Shown here piece after piece: positions 48,960 to 58,052 of a stretch of DNA of 64,000 nucleotides; the first letter of the stretch is position 1; the number at the start of each line of letters is the position of its first letter. The DNA comes from Nocardia amamiensis (GTDB lineage Bacteria > Actinomycetota > Actinomycetes > Mycobacteriales > Mycobacteriaceae). The DNA lies in NCBI RefSeq assembly GCF_015477605.1, contig NZ_JADLQX010000017.1, positions 62,001 to 126,000 on the forward strand, read 5' to 3'. Under the pieces are notes generated by a model. It ran no database searches and was not told the DNA's origin. It saw only the letters and a program-made list of their open reading frames with translations. The position numbers and the translations under genes are program-made.

Positions 48960-49583
48960 GTGGTCGAAGCCAGTGGTATCCGGTTGGGACGAGAAGCTGC
49001 AGCCCGGTTGGCAGAGCTGGGGTGCTGTGAGATCAGGCCGGGTTTGACCGACTCCGAGTTCGAACGGATCGAGAAGCGTTACGGGTTCGAGTTCGCTGAT
49101 GATCATCGCGCGTTTCTCGCGGCCGGGCTGCCGGTGCGCGATCTCGATGAGGTCGATGCGGAATGGAGTGCATGGGAAAAGCCGTGGCCGGACTGGCGTG
49201 ACGGTGCCCATGAGGACTTGCAGAGGCATCTCGAATGGCCGGTCGATCACGCTGTCCGGCCCGTCGAGCAGGAAAAGCTCTGGCTGCAGTGCTGGGGTGA
49301 GCGACCGGCCGACCCCGCCGATGCGGTGTCCCGGGCGCGGGCGTGGCTGCAGGGTCTTCCGAAGCTGGTTCCGGTATATGGACACCGGTTTCTGCCGCCC
49401 GGACGCGGAAGCTTTGGTCATCCTGTTCTGTCGGTGTGGCAGCTGGGTGACATCATCTGTTACGGCGGTGATCTGAAGACCTGGACCCGTCTGGAATTCA
49501 CCGATGTCGACGATGACGACTGGCACACCGAAGAATGGAAATCGCGGGTGAGCATGCCGTTTTGGCGCGACTACCTGTTGTGA
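48960..49583 (+). CDS. SMI1/KNR4-like hypothetical protein
   Basis: A 207-residue soluble protein from a GTG at 48960. The opening GLTDSEFERIEKRYGFEFAD followed by DHRAFLAAGLP is the SMI1/KNR4 N-terminal pattern; then come EWSAWEKPWPDWRDGAHEDL, LPKLVPVYGHRFLPPGRGSF and HPVLSVWQLGDIICYGGDL. In bacteria SMI1-type proteins often act as immunity proteins for secreted toxins, but no toxin gene is adjacent, so that is only a possibility. Confidence 0.75.
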   Translation: MVEASGIRLGREAAARLAELGCCEIRPGLTDSEFERIEKRYGFEFADDHRAFLAAGLPVRDLDEVDAEWSAWEKPWPDWRDGAHEDLQRHLEWPVDHAVRPVEQEKLWLQCWGERPADPADAVSRARAWLQGLPKLVPVYGHRFLPPGRGSFGHPVLSVWQLGDIICYGGDLKTWTRLEFTDVDDDDWHTEEWKSRVSMPFWRDYLL

Positions 49584-49771
49584 GGGCCGGCCCGCTTGAA
49601 CAGGTCCAGCTTCGACCCCCGCCGCGGTTACTTCTCCGCTCCGGCGGCGCAGGTCCGCTGTGACACCCGATGCGGGTCCAAGTGGTGTTCATGACGGCAA
49701 TGACGGCTGTCCGAAGATGATGGGAGGCTGGGCGAATCGACTCGTCGCACGTCGGTCGTTACTATCCCGCT

Positions 49772-51223
49772 GTGCGGCGGTTGGGGAGGTTCGGGGAGCG
49801 GGTGAGCCGGAGGGCGCATCGTTCGGCGTTGTTGCTGGCGGTGCTGCTGGCGGTAGTCGGTGGATTGCTGATCGCGGGGATCGCCTGGTGGCTGCTGTGG
49901 TTGTTCCTCGGGGCGAAGGCGGAGACGCCGAATCAGGTGGATCTCACCAAGATCGCGTTGACGGTGACCGCGGGTGTCGGTGGTGCCGTCGCGCTCGTGG
50001 TCTCTTATCGCAGGCAGCGCGATCAGGAGCGCGCACGCTTCGCGGAGCTGTTCGGTGCGGCGGCGAAACAGCTCGGTGATCCCGATGTGGCGGTGCGCAT
50101 CGCCGGGGTGTACGCCATGGCCGGTGTCGCCGATGAATTCGGTGCACCCGGCAGGCGGCAGCAGTGCATCGATGTGCTGTGCGGATACCTGCGCCTGCCG
50201 TACGAACCGGACGCCGGGGCCAATCACCTGGTAGCCCGCTCCGAGACCGCCGAGCACAACGGCGTGGAGGTGGAGCGGCGCTACCAATTCCGGCAGAACG
50301 ATCGCGAGGTGCGCCGCGCCATCGTCGACGTGATCGTCGCCCACGTTCGCCCATCTGCGGAAATATCCTGGTCGGACCGTGATTTCGACTTCGCCGACGC
50401 CGTCCTGGAGGATGCCGATTTCCGGTATGCGGTGTTCTCCGGAGAACGCACGTATTTCGCGCGTGCGGTGTTCACCGGGTCCCGCGCCACCACATTCGAA
50501 TACGCCAAGTTCACCGGGCGATATGTTTCCTTCCGCGATGCGGTATTCCGCGGCGTGCGCACACTGTTCGACGATGTGACATTCGCACTCAGGGACTCGG
50601 CACGTACCGAGCTACGCGGAGCCGGCGTCCAATTCGCCGGTGCGGTCTTCGATTCGCCGGTCTCGTTTCACCGATCGGTATTCCACGGTTCGGCGGTCCG
50701 GTTTCGCGGCGTGACATTCCGCGGTGCGCGCACGTCGTTCGCCGAAGCCAGGTTCTTCGCCGATCGTGTCGAGTTCGGCGCAGCGACCTTCGAGGGAGCG
50801 CAGGTCGTCTTCGACAGTGCGATATTCGGCGGAGCGTACACCGATATCAGCGCGGCCCTGTTCCATGCCGCTTCCACCTCCTTCGCGCAGGCATCCTTCG
50901 GGCATCCGGGTGGGCGGTTGCGTCGTTTCGGCGGAGCTTCCCGCAGCGTCCGCTTCGACGGCGCCGAATTCCACGGCGATGTCTCGTTCGCCCACGCGCG
51001 GCTCGGCGGGCGCGAGGTGAGCTTCCAGGGCGGCGACTTCTTCGGCGCCATCACCTTCGCCGGGACTCGATTCGAGGCCAGGGAGGTACGGTTCGACCGC
51101 CCGAAGGCATGGGTCGGTGTCACGTTCGACTGGGACGGACAGCCCGGCGGCAAACCGGCGAGCGTCAAACCCAACGAGTGGCCGCCCGCCCTCGTCGAAC
51201 CCCCGCCCGCACGGTCAGGGTGA
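49772..51223 (+). CDS. Membrane protein with degenerate pentapeptide repeats
   Basis: A 483-residue protein with two transmembrane helices near the N-terminus (about 20-47 and 60-78), a helical linker with DPDVAVRIAGVYAMAGVADE, and a long pentapeptide-repeat region from about 205 to 455 with F at the centre of most repeats (DFDFADAVLEDADFRYAVFS, VTFRGARTSFAEARF, ATFEGAQVVFDSAIFGGA). This is the actinobacterial membrane-anchored pentapeptide type. Function unknown; the right-handed helix would face the cytosol. Confidence 0.9.
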   Translation: MRRLGRFGERVSRRAHRSALLLAVLLAVVGGLLIAGIAWWLLWLFLGAKAETPNQVDLTKIALTVTAGVGGAVALVVSYRRQRDQERARFAELFGAAAKQLGDPDVAVRIAGVYAMAGVADEFGAPGRRQQCIDVLCGYLRLPYEPDAGANHLVARSETAEHNGVEVERRYQFRQNDREVRRAIVDVIVAHVRPSAEISWSDRDFDFADAVLEDADFRYAVFSGERTYFARAVFTGSRATTFEYAKFTGRYVSFRDAVFRGVRTLFDDVTFALRDSARTELRGAGVQFAGAVFDSPVSFHRSVFHGSAVRFRGVTFRGARTSFAEARFFADRVEFGAATFEGAQVVFDSAIFGGAYTDISAALFHAASTSFAQASFGHPGGRLRRFGGASRSVRFDGAEFHGDVSFAHARLGGREVSFQGGDFFGAITFAGTRFEAREVRFDRPKAWVGVTFDWDGQPGGKPASVKPNEWPPALVEPPPARSG

Positions 51224-51355
51224 TCGTTCTGCGCCTAAAGGACCAGCAGTCGACTTCGAAGCCGTCCGGCGGAGGGCTCGCTGGGGCGGCCACGCCGAAG
51301 GACCTCCCCGCATGCCGACTGGGTCCCCCCTGTGCCGGTCGGCGCGAGGCTTCCG

Positions 51356-52633
51356 CTATTCGGCCTCGTAGCGCAGCGCGTTCTCCGAGCGGCAGACCTC
51401 CTCGATCCCGGACATGATGTCACGCAGGAGTTCCGACGCCAGTGCGGCTGTGCGAAGGCGGCAGGTGAAGGTGATCAGGCCGTGGTCTTCGGGGGAGAGG
51501 CCGCGGGCGGCCGATTCGGCGCGCAGATTGCGGGAGCGCACGCCGTAGGTCATCGCGGAGATGACGGTGAAGCAGCCGGTGCGTTCCCGGTGTCCGGAGA
51601 ACAGGTCGTGCAGGCGGTAGAACACCGACGTGTAACTCGACAGCGGCGCGAAAATTCCTACCCGGTAGGCCGGGCCGCGCTCGGAGGAGCTGAGGGCCGT
51701 GTCGGCCAGATACTCGGCGTCGCGCAGGGTTTGCACCTTCGGCGCGAACAGCACCGCGCCGGCGGCCGCGTGGCGCACCGGCATGCCCGCTTTGCCGGGT
51801 GCGGCCGAGGCGATGGCGCCCAGCGATTTCCGCGCCCGGGACCCGACTTCGCGGCGGGCTCGCCGTCCTCTGGTGGGCGCGGTGGGGTACAGGCTCGACC
51901 ACTGTCCGAAGCGGACGGTGCCCAGCTGTACGTGGCCGGTGCCGACCGGACGCGCCACCTTCAACGGCGCCGTGTCGACCCAGCGGCCGACCTGGAGTTC
52001 GGCGTTGCCCGGCCGGGCGATCTCGGTGTACGCGTGCTCGACGAACGACTCGAAGTCCAGGAACCGGTCGGCGGAGGTGGTCAGCCAGGTGTGGTCCTTG
52101 TCGACCTCGATCGCGTCCAGGGTGAGCGCGGTGATGATGCCCGCGCGCCCGCCGCCGCCCAGGATGCGCTGGAACCGATCGGTGTGGTGGGTGCGCCCGC
52201 ACGTGCCGATGCGCCCGTCGATGTCGACGTACTCGAGATCGACGACCTGATCGATGAACAGGCCGTACTTGTGCGAAGCCGCGCTGACGCCGCCGACCGA
52301 GGCGAAGCCGCCCGCGGTGATGTCGCGGTGGTCGCCGACGATGGGCAGACCGAGCCCGTGCGCGCCGAGCCTGCGGTCGATGTCGGAGAGCTTGGCGCCC
52401 GCCTGTACCCGGACGGTGCGCCTGCCCAGGTTGATGTCCAGCACCTGGTTCATCCGGCGCAACGACACCACGGTCGGCTGCTCGGGCAGCGTGAGCCCCT
52501 CATCGAGCAGCTCGCCGCCGCGCACCATCAACCGTTGCGTTCGCCCCCGTGAATCCCGCACCGTGCGAACGACATCAGCGGTATCGCGGGGGAGGAATTC
52601 TTCCGCGTTGGAGACAGTGTGCGGCGTGCTCAT
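51356..52633 (-). CDS. FAD-binding oxidoreductase (PCMH type)
   Basis: A 425-residue protein with an N-terminal PCMH FAD-binding domain: LMVRGGELLDEGLTL, PTVVSLRRMNQVLDINLGRR, VRVQAGAKLSDIDRRLGAHG, GDHRDITAGGFASVGGVSAA and FQRILGGGGRAGIITALTLD. The C-terminal half is unassigned. Relatives oxidise alcohols, sugars or steroids; no covalent-flavin histidine pattern can be asserted. The ATG at 52633 has no clear ribosome site. phoD ends 53 bases away on the same strand, so the two may share a transcript. Confidence 0.85.
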   Translation of the reverse strand: MSTPHTVSNAEEFLPRDTADVVRTVRDSRGRTQRLMVRGGELLDEGLTLPEQPTVVSLRRMNQVLDINLGRRTVRVQAGAKLSDIDRRLGAHGLGLPIVGDHRDITAGGFASVGGVSAASHKYGLFIDQVVDLEYVDIDGRIGTCGRTHHTDRFQRILGGGGRAGIITALTLDAIEVDKDHTWLTTSADRFLDFESFVEHAYTEIARPGNAELQVGRWVDTAPLKVARPVGTGHVQLGTVRFGQWSSLYPTAPTRGRRARREVGSRARKSLGAIASAAPGKAGMPVRHAAAGAVLFAPKVQTLRDAEYLADTALSSSERGPAYRVGIFAPLSSYTSVFYRLHDLFSGHRERTGCFTVISAMTYGVRSRNLRAESAARGLSPEDHGLITFTCRLRTAALASELLRDIMSGIEEVCRSENALRYEAE

Positions 52634-52685
52634 GGCACGAAAGCTAACCACAGCGCGGCCCGTCACGCTCGCCCGATGCCGGGTG

Positions 52686-54248
52686 CTATCGGGACGCGGG
52701 TGAAAGGCGCTGGCTGAACAGCACGGATCCACTCGCATCGCACAGATCGACGGTCAGTTCTCTTGACTTCCCGTCGATGCGGACCTCGCCGAAGTGCTGG
52801 TAGGCGTCCAGTGGCGAACTGTTCTGCACCGGCGGTGCGTGCACGAAAACCGCCTCCGGACCGAACGTGCCATCCAGCTGGTTCGGGCCGAACGCGCCCG
52901 CGTTGAGCGGACCCGAGACGAACTCCCAGAACTCGTCGAAGTCGGTGAAGGCCGCGCGCTCGGGGGAGTAGCGGTGCGCCGCGGTGTAGTGCACGTCGGC
53001 GGTGAGCCACACGACGTTGGTCACCTTGTTCGCCTTGAGGGACGACAGCACCCGCGCGATCTCGCTTTCCCGGCCCGATGGCGCGCCGGGATCGGCGTTG
53101 GCCGGGCCTTCGTAGGCGCTGGTGTTCTTCTGCTCGCCGTCCGGGACGATCACACCCAGCGGCATGTCATTGGCGATGATCTTCCACGTTGCCCTGGACT
53201 CACGCAGGCCGTCGATCAGCCAGGTTGTCTGTGCCGGGCCGAGAATGCGGCCGTCGGGCCGGTTGTTGGCGTCGTTGGCGTCCTTGTTCGTTCGCATGTC
53301 CAGCACGAAGACGTCGAGCAGCGGGCCGTACGCGATCTTGCGATACAGCCGTCCGTCCACCGCCTCCTCGGGTTCCAGCGGCATCCATTCGTGGAATGCC
53401 TGCCAGGAGCGGGCGGCCAGGGTGTCCATGCTGCGTTCGCTGTACCCCTTGGACTCGGCGACCAGACCGCCCGCGTACCAGTTGTTCACCGTCTCGTGGT
53501 CGTCCCACTGCACCACTTGCGCGACCGAACTGTTGAAGCGGCGGTAGTTGTCGTCGGTGAGGTTGTAGGCGTAGTTGCCGCGGAACTGTGCCAAAGTCTG
53601 CGCGACAGCGCTTTTCGCCTCGGTCACGACATTGCGCCATATTCTGCCGTCGGGCAGGGCGACCGATTCCTTCAGCGGTCCGTCGGCGTAGATCGAATCG
53701 CCGGAGTGCAGGAACAGGTGCGGGTCGCGGGCGGCCATGGTGGCGAAGATCTTCATCCCGCCCAGGTCCGGGTTGATGCCGTAGCCCTGGCCCGCGACAT
53801 CGCCGGACCAGTGCAGCTTGATGTCCGCCGCGGCGGTGGGCACGGTGCGGAACACGCCCGTGACGGGTTCGGAGACGGCGCCGTCCTCGCCCTGGAGGGT
53901 CACCCGGTAGTGCACCTGCTGTCCCGCGGGCAGGCCGTTGACCCGCACCCGGCCGGTGCCGTCGGAATCCGGTGTGAGCAGCGGCCCGGTGAAACGCTTG
54001 GCGTCGGTGAACGATTCGGTGGCGGCGGTCTCCACGATCAGCGTGGCGGGACGGTCGGCGCGCGCCCAGATCAGGGCGCCGTCGGTGCGCGGGTCGCCCA
54101 CCGCGACGCCGTGCGTCAGAACCGGGCGCTGACGGACCAGGCCGGGGCCGTCCGACGAGCACGCGGCCAGCGCGGGCACGGCGACGAGTCCCAGGGCGGA
54201 GGCGCGCAGCACGGTGCGCCGGGAGAGTCCGAAGTCCGAGCCGGTCAT
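52686..54248 (-). CDS. phoD: Tat-exported PhoD-type alkaline phosphatase
   Basis: A 520-residue phosphodiesterase/phosphatase. It has a twin-arginine signal (SRRTVLRASALGLVAVPALA) ending in a lipobox-like LAAC. An N-terminal Fn3-like PhoD domain (LTHGVAVGDPRTDGALIWAR) precedes the metallophosphatase core with HSGDSIYADGPL, VQWDDHETVNNW and LTADVHYTAAHRYSPE as metal ligands (Ca/Fe in known PhoD). It acts outside the membrane to release phosphate from organic phosphates. No PhoB-like box was identified upstream. Confidence 0.93.
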   Translation of the reverse strand: MTGSDFGLSRRTVLRASALGLVAVPALAACSSDGPGLVRQRPVLTHGVAVGDPRTDGALIWARADRPATLIVETAATESFTDAKRFTGPLLTPDSDGTGRVRVNGLPAGQQVHYRVTLQGEDGAVSEPVTGVFRTVPTAAADIKLHWSGDVAGQGYGINPDLGGMKIFATMAARDPHLFLHSGDSIYADGPLKESVALPDGRIWRNVVTEAKSAVAQTLAQFRGNYAYNLTDDNYRRFNSSVAQVVQWDDHETVNNWYAGGLVAESKGYSERSMDTLAARSWQAFHEWMPLEPEEAVDGRLYRKIAYGPLLDVFVLDMRTNKDANDANNRPDGRILGPAQTTWLIDGLRESRATWKIIANDMPLGVIVPDGEQKNTSAYEGPANADPGAPSGRESEIARVLSSLKANKVTNVVWLTADVHYTAAHRYSPERAAFTDFDEFWEFVSGPLNAGAFGPNQLDGTFGPEAVFVHAPPVQNSSPLDAYQHFGEVRIDGKSRELTVDLCDASGSVLFSQRLSPASR

Positions 54249-54600
54249 GAAGGCAATCCTGGTGCGAATACCTCAACGCAACGTGAACGGGCTGGGTCCG
54301 AGCGGCCAACATGTGGACGATCCGCTGCGGGCCGGTTTCCTGGCCCACATCGGTTCCGAAACGAAACGGAGAAGACCGTCGGCGGCACAGCGAATCAGAC
54401 GGCGACGGCTCCAGGCATTGCCGGATGCGGTGGCCGAGCCCGGCATTTGAGTTACCTGGTGGTATCGAAGGGTGACGGTTCCGTCGGGCGGAAAAGCGCC
54501 TGGTCGCCCCGCCTTCGGCAGATCCGTGACAACAACTGGGCCGATTGCGGCATGAACAGCCCGGTACTCCGGGTGTAGCGGCGGATGGCGTTGTCGGCCC
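54249..54600. other. Gap between phoD and the Spo0M-like gene
   Basis: About 350 bases with the phoD promoter region and the 3' flank of the next gene. Short frames have no family resemblance; no repeat or strong hairpin noted. Confidence 0.4.
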
Positions 54601-55365
54601 TCAGTGCGCCAAGCGTTCCACGCGGTGGTGCAGTTCGCCCGTCCAGTCCACGCCGCCCAGGTGCTGGTAGTCCACCCAGAGCGCGTCGAAGACGTCGCGG
54701 CCCTCGGAGATCCATCCGCCGCGCTTGTCCGCTTCCAGGACCACGCTCATGCCGGTCTCGGTGGGGACGAACGTCACCTCGAGCTGGTTGAGGCGCGGGT
54801 AGTGCGGTGAGCCCGCGAATTCGATCTCCTGGTAGAACGGCAGCGTCTGGGGCGTGTTGTGCACCGTGCCCAACTCCACGTCCGCGCTGCGCAGGTGGAA
54901 TCCCAAGCGTTCCACCGCTTCCAGCAGCACGTGCTGGGCGGGCAGGGCCCCGACGCCGATCGGGTCGGTGTCGGCGGCGTCCACCGCGCCCTGGATCTCC
55001 ACGATCGTGCGCAGCGCGACCACCGTGCCGGGCAGGTGCCTGCCGTTGTAGAAGGTGATCGGCGTTTCCATCGGCGCGCGGGCCGCGAAACGGAATTCCA
55101 GCACCGCGCCCGCGGGCAGGTGCAGCGGGCCGTACACCCCTGTGCGGCCGAACGCTATATCCCGCAGACCCTCGTGATCCTCGTACTCCTGCTCGGCCCG
55201 CGTCACGAATTCCACGCCCACCGACGCGATCTCCTGCGCGACCTGCCCACCCCGCAACCGAACCACGCCCTCGACCGTGCCCCCGGGCTGCACCCCCGGC
55301 GTGAACAACTCGGTCTCCACCTCGGCCCCACCGACCCCGGCCGCCGCCAGCAATTTCTTGAACAT
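54601..55365 (-). CDS. Spo0M-like (arrestin-fold) protein
   Basis: A 254-residue protein of the sporulation-control Spo0M family: MFKKLLAAAGVGGAEVETEL, VQPGGTVEGVVRLRGGQVAQ, PAGAVLEFRFAARAPMETPI, ALDAADTDPIGVGALPAQHV-type region, and TGMSVVLEADKRGGWISEGR. The N-terminal half is an arrestin-like beta-sandwich. In non-sporulating actinobacteria its role is unknown; links to actin-like or stress functions are speculative. Length and motifs are complete. Confidence 0.9.
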   Translation of the reverse strand: MFKKLLAAAGVGGAEVETELFTPGVQPGGTVEGVVRLRGGQVAQEIASVGVEFVTRAEQEYEDHEGLRDIAFGRTGVYGPLHLPAGAVLEFRFAARAPMETPITFYNGRHLPGTVVALRTIVEIQGAVDAADTDPIGVGALPAQHVLLEAVERLGFHLRSADVELGTVHNTPQTLPFYQEIEFAGSPHYPRLNQLEVTFVPTETGMSVVLEADKRGGWISEGRDVFDALWVDYQHLGGVDWTGELHHRVERLAH

Positions 55366-55714
55366 GCCCCGCAGTCTCCCCGCCTCGCCCGAACAAAACC
55401 TTGGCGTTTCCTTACGCTGTGAGCAACCTCATTTCCCGGGTGGCAGCATTCGCTGCGACTGCCTTCCAACCGGTGTTCGCAATGGCGTATTCGGTCCTCC
55501 GACAAAGTCGCTCGCCGCGCTGCGAATCGCTGTTCGCGATGGCCTTCCGGTCATTGCCAGCACCCATGCACTGGCGGGCGACGCAGGTGCGGCGCGCATT
55601 CACGGCGACCGTGTCCCCGTTGTCGCTTTCCTATTCGCGTAGCGGGAACGGGGACCCGCATATGCAGCCGGGCCCGAGACCAAAGTGGTCTCGGGCCCGG
55701 GGCTGGGCTTCGGG
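55366..55714. other. Gap between Spo0M-like gene and plsC
   Basis: About 350 bases. It contains the promoter region of the Spo0M-like gene, a strong terminator at 55668-55700, and otherwise nothing recognisable. Confidence 0.45.
55668..55700 (-). terminator. Terminator of the plsC gene
   Basis: Perfect 15-bp stem (CCGGGCCCGAGACCA with its complement at 55686-55700) with a 3-base AAG loop, 15 bases beyond the plsC stop. Confidence 0.85.
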
Positions 55715-56446
55715 TCAGCCGACGGCGGTGTCGGGGATGCGCACGGGGACGGCCTCGGGGCGGCTGCCGTTCGGGGTGCCCTTCTTGAGGCTGTGGGCGT
55801 AGACGTCGACGTATTCCTGGCCGGTGAGTTGCATCAGCTCGTACATGACCTCGTCGGTGACGGCGCGCTCGACGAAGCGGTTGCCGCCCATGCCGTCGTA
55901 GCGGGAGAAGTCGATGGGCTCACCGAACTTGACGGTCACCTTGCGGCGGCGCCACTTGAAGGGACCGGGCGGGGAGACCTTGTCGGTGCCGATGACGGCA
56001 ACGGGGATGACGGGGACGCCGGTCTCCAGCGCCAGGCGCGCGAGACCGGTCTTGCCCTTGTACAGGCGGCCGTCGGGGGAGCGGGTGCCCTCGGGGTAGA
56101 GGCCGACCAGGCGGCCCTGATCGAGCAGCTTGCGGGCGGCGATGAGCGCGTCCTCGGCGGCGTCGGCGCCGCTGCGGTCGATCGGATACTGGCCGGTGGC
56201 GCTGAAGAAGAACTTCTGGAACCGGCCCTTGATGCCAGGGGTGGTGAAGTACTCGGCCTTGGCGAGGTAGTTGATCCGCCGCGGGCTCGACAGCGGCGCG
56301 AACAGCCAGTCGGCGAAGGAGAGATGGTTACCCGCCATGATGGCCGGCCCATGCGCCGGAATGTTCTCCACACCCTCGACCGTAGGCCGGTTGTAGAGGT
56401 GAATGAATGGTCCCAGCAGCACGAACTTCAGCAGCCAGTAGAACAT
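55715..56446 (-). CDS. plsC: 1-acyl-sn-glycerol-3-phosphate acyltransferase (PlsC-type)
   Basis: A 243-residue membrane-associated acyltransferase that acylates lysophosphatidate or a related acceptor. Motif I NHLSFADW (NHxxxxD), block II around FFFSATGQYPIDRSG, motif III LYPEGTRSPDGRLYKGKTGL and motif IV VPVIPVAVIG are all present. One N-terminal hydrophobic segment (FYWLLKFVLLGPFIHLYN) anchors it. By position it corresponds to Rv2182c. Upstream genes on the same strand make an envelope cluster. Confidence 0.94.
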   Translation of the reverse strand: MFYWLLKFVLLGPFIHLYNRPTVEGVENIPAHGPAIMAGNHLSFADWLFAPLSSPRRINYLAKAEYFTTPGIKGRFQKFFFSATGQYPIDRSGADAAEDALIAARKLLDQGRLVGLYPEGTRSPDGRLYKGKTGLARLALETGVPVIPVAVIGTDKVSPPGPFKWRRRKVTVKFGEPIDFSRYDGMGGNRFVERAVTDEVMYELMQLTGQEYVDVYAHSLKKGTPNGSRPEAVPVRIPDTAVG

Positions 56447-56619
56447 GACGTCCTTCCCCCGAAGCCGGGATAGTTGCGGGCACCTGCGTCAAGTGCCGAC
56501 TTTACCGCTGGTGCAAGATCACATCCAAGCGCAGCGGCGAATCTCACCACACTTCGGCGCGGCGCCGGAAGATCGCGATTCGGCAACGTGCGCCGCAGGC
56601 CACGAAGGTCATACCGGAG

Positions 56620-57630
56620 TCAATGGCTCGTCCGCGCCACCCGCGCCGACTTACGCGCGCCCGCGGGCAACGCCGCCCTGGCCAGGTCCGCGGCGCCGAT
56701 CATGCCCGCCGCTTCGCCGAGCTGGGTGGTCCGGATGCGGGCAAGCGGCCGGTGCCCCGCGCCGGTGACCGCACGCGCGTATTCCTCGCGCGCCTCGTCC
56801 AAGAACAGCGGCGCCGAACTGCTCACGCCGCCCGCGATGACCACCAGGTCCGGATCGAAGATGTCGCTGACGAACGCGAGCCCGAGCCCGAGCCAGCGGG
56901 CGAAGTCGGCCATCACCCGCACCGCCAGCGGGTCGCCGTCCTGCGCGGCGCCGGCGACCCGGCGTCCGGTCAGCGACCCCGGATCGCGTGCCACGTCCCT
57001 GGCCAGCACGGATCGCACCGGGTCGGTGGCCAGCATCTCGATCGCGGTGTCGGCCAGCGCCGTTCCGCTGCAGTAACGCTCCCAGCACCCCTGCTTGCCG
57101 CACGGACAGGGCCGCCCCTGCGGAACCACTTGCAGATGACCGAGTTCCGGCGCGACGCCGTGCGCGCCCCGGTACAGCTGGCCGTCGATGAGCAGGGCGG
57201 CGCCGATGCCGGTGCCGATCGCGATGAGCACCACGTTGTGCCCGCCCGCCGCGGCGCCGAACCGGTACTCGGCCCACATCGCGGCGTTGGCGTCGTGCTC
57301 CAGGATCACCGGCAGCTCGAGGCGTTCGCTGAGCCGCTGCGCGACCGGCGCGTCCTGCCAGGGCAGGTGCGGGGCGAACCGGACGGTCGAGCGGTCGCCG
57401 TTGATGAATCCGGCGACGGCCAAGCCCACCGCGCTGATCGGGTGCCTGCCGCACAGGTCGCGCACGGCACGATCGAGCGCGTCCTCCAGTGCCCGCGCGG
57501 AGTGCGGCGTCGGCGCCTGGACGGTGTCGAGCACTTCGCCGTCGCCATCGATCACGGAGGCGCGAATGTTGGTGCCGCCGACGTCGATACCGGCGGTCAG
57601 CGGTCGCGCGCCGGCCATCTGGTGCGTCAT
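56620..57630 (-). CDS. ROK-family sugar kinase (probable glucokinase)
   Basis: A 336-residue ROK kinase: ATP site ITAGIDVGGTNIRASV-type (LTAGIDVGGTNIRASVIDGD), sugar-binding LEHDANAAMWAEYRFGAA with catalytic Asp, GTGIGAALLIDGQLYRGAHG, ELGHL and the zinc motif CPCGKQGCWERYCSG. These features fit glucokinase; N-acetylglucosamine or another hexose is possible. The ATG at 57630 overlaps the upstream stop (ATGA), giving an operon with the three genes above it. Confidence 0.92.
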   Translation of the reverse strand: MTHQMAGARPLTAGIDVGGTNIRASVIDGDGEVLDTVQAPTPHSARALEDALDRAVRDLCGRHPISAVGLAVAGFINGDRSTVRFAPHLPWQDAPVAQRLSERLELPVILEHDANAAMWAEYRFGAAAGGHNVVLIAIGTGIGAALLIDGQLYRGAHGVAPELGHLQVVPQGRPCPCGKQGCWERYCSGTALADTAIEMLATDPVRSVLARDVARDPGSLTGRRVAGAAQDGDPLAVRVMADFARWLGLGLAFVSDIFDPDLVVIAGGVSSSAPLFLDEAREEYARAVTGAGHRPLARIRTTQLGEAAGMIGAADLARAALPAGARKSARVARTSH

Positions 57631-58052
57631 GCCTTGATCGTCACGGGGATGTCGACGTAGCGGGAGCGCTCCTGGTCCTGCGCGTCCTCGCGCGGGCCGT
57701 GCTGATGCGGCGCACCGGTTTCGGGGTCGGCGTCGGCAGGCATGACGGGATCGACCGGCACCCCGGCCAGCGCCTCGCGTAGCACGGTCACGATCGCGGT
57801 GCTGTGCTCGGCGACCGCGGCCAGCACCTCGTGGTGCTCGCCGCGCACCAGCGCCGCGGCCGCGCACACCGGGCACCAGCTGCAACTGGACCATTCGACC
57901 TGTCCTTCGGCGGCGCGCCGCAACACCGGCTCGACGCGTTCCAGCACCGCCTCGGCCAGCAGTTTCAGTTCCTCCGTGAATTCGGCGATGCCATCGGGCC
58001 CGGCGTGGCCGCCGGCCTCGTCGTCCACGGGCGGACGCGGATCACCCGTCAT
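57627..58052 (-). CDS. Conserved hypothetical protein (Rv2183c-like position)
   Basis: A 141-residue soluble protein from an ATG at 58052. The helical part EFTEELKLLAEAVLERVEPV is followed by a cysteine pair region VEWSSCSWCPVCAAAALVRG (CxxCPVC) that could bind zinc, then a helix and an acidic, His/Pro-rich tail. Its counterpart in M. tuberculosis is Rv2183c by gene order. It overlaps the ATPase gene by 11 bases and the kinase gene by 4. Confidence 0.8.
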   Translation of the reverse strand: MTGDPRPPVDDEAGGHAGPDGIAEFTEELKLLAEAVLERVEPVLRRAAEGQVEWSSCSWCPVCAAAALVRGEHHEVLAAVAEHSTAIVTVLREALAGVPVDPVMPADADPETGAPHQHGPREDAQDQERSRYVDIPVTIKA

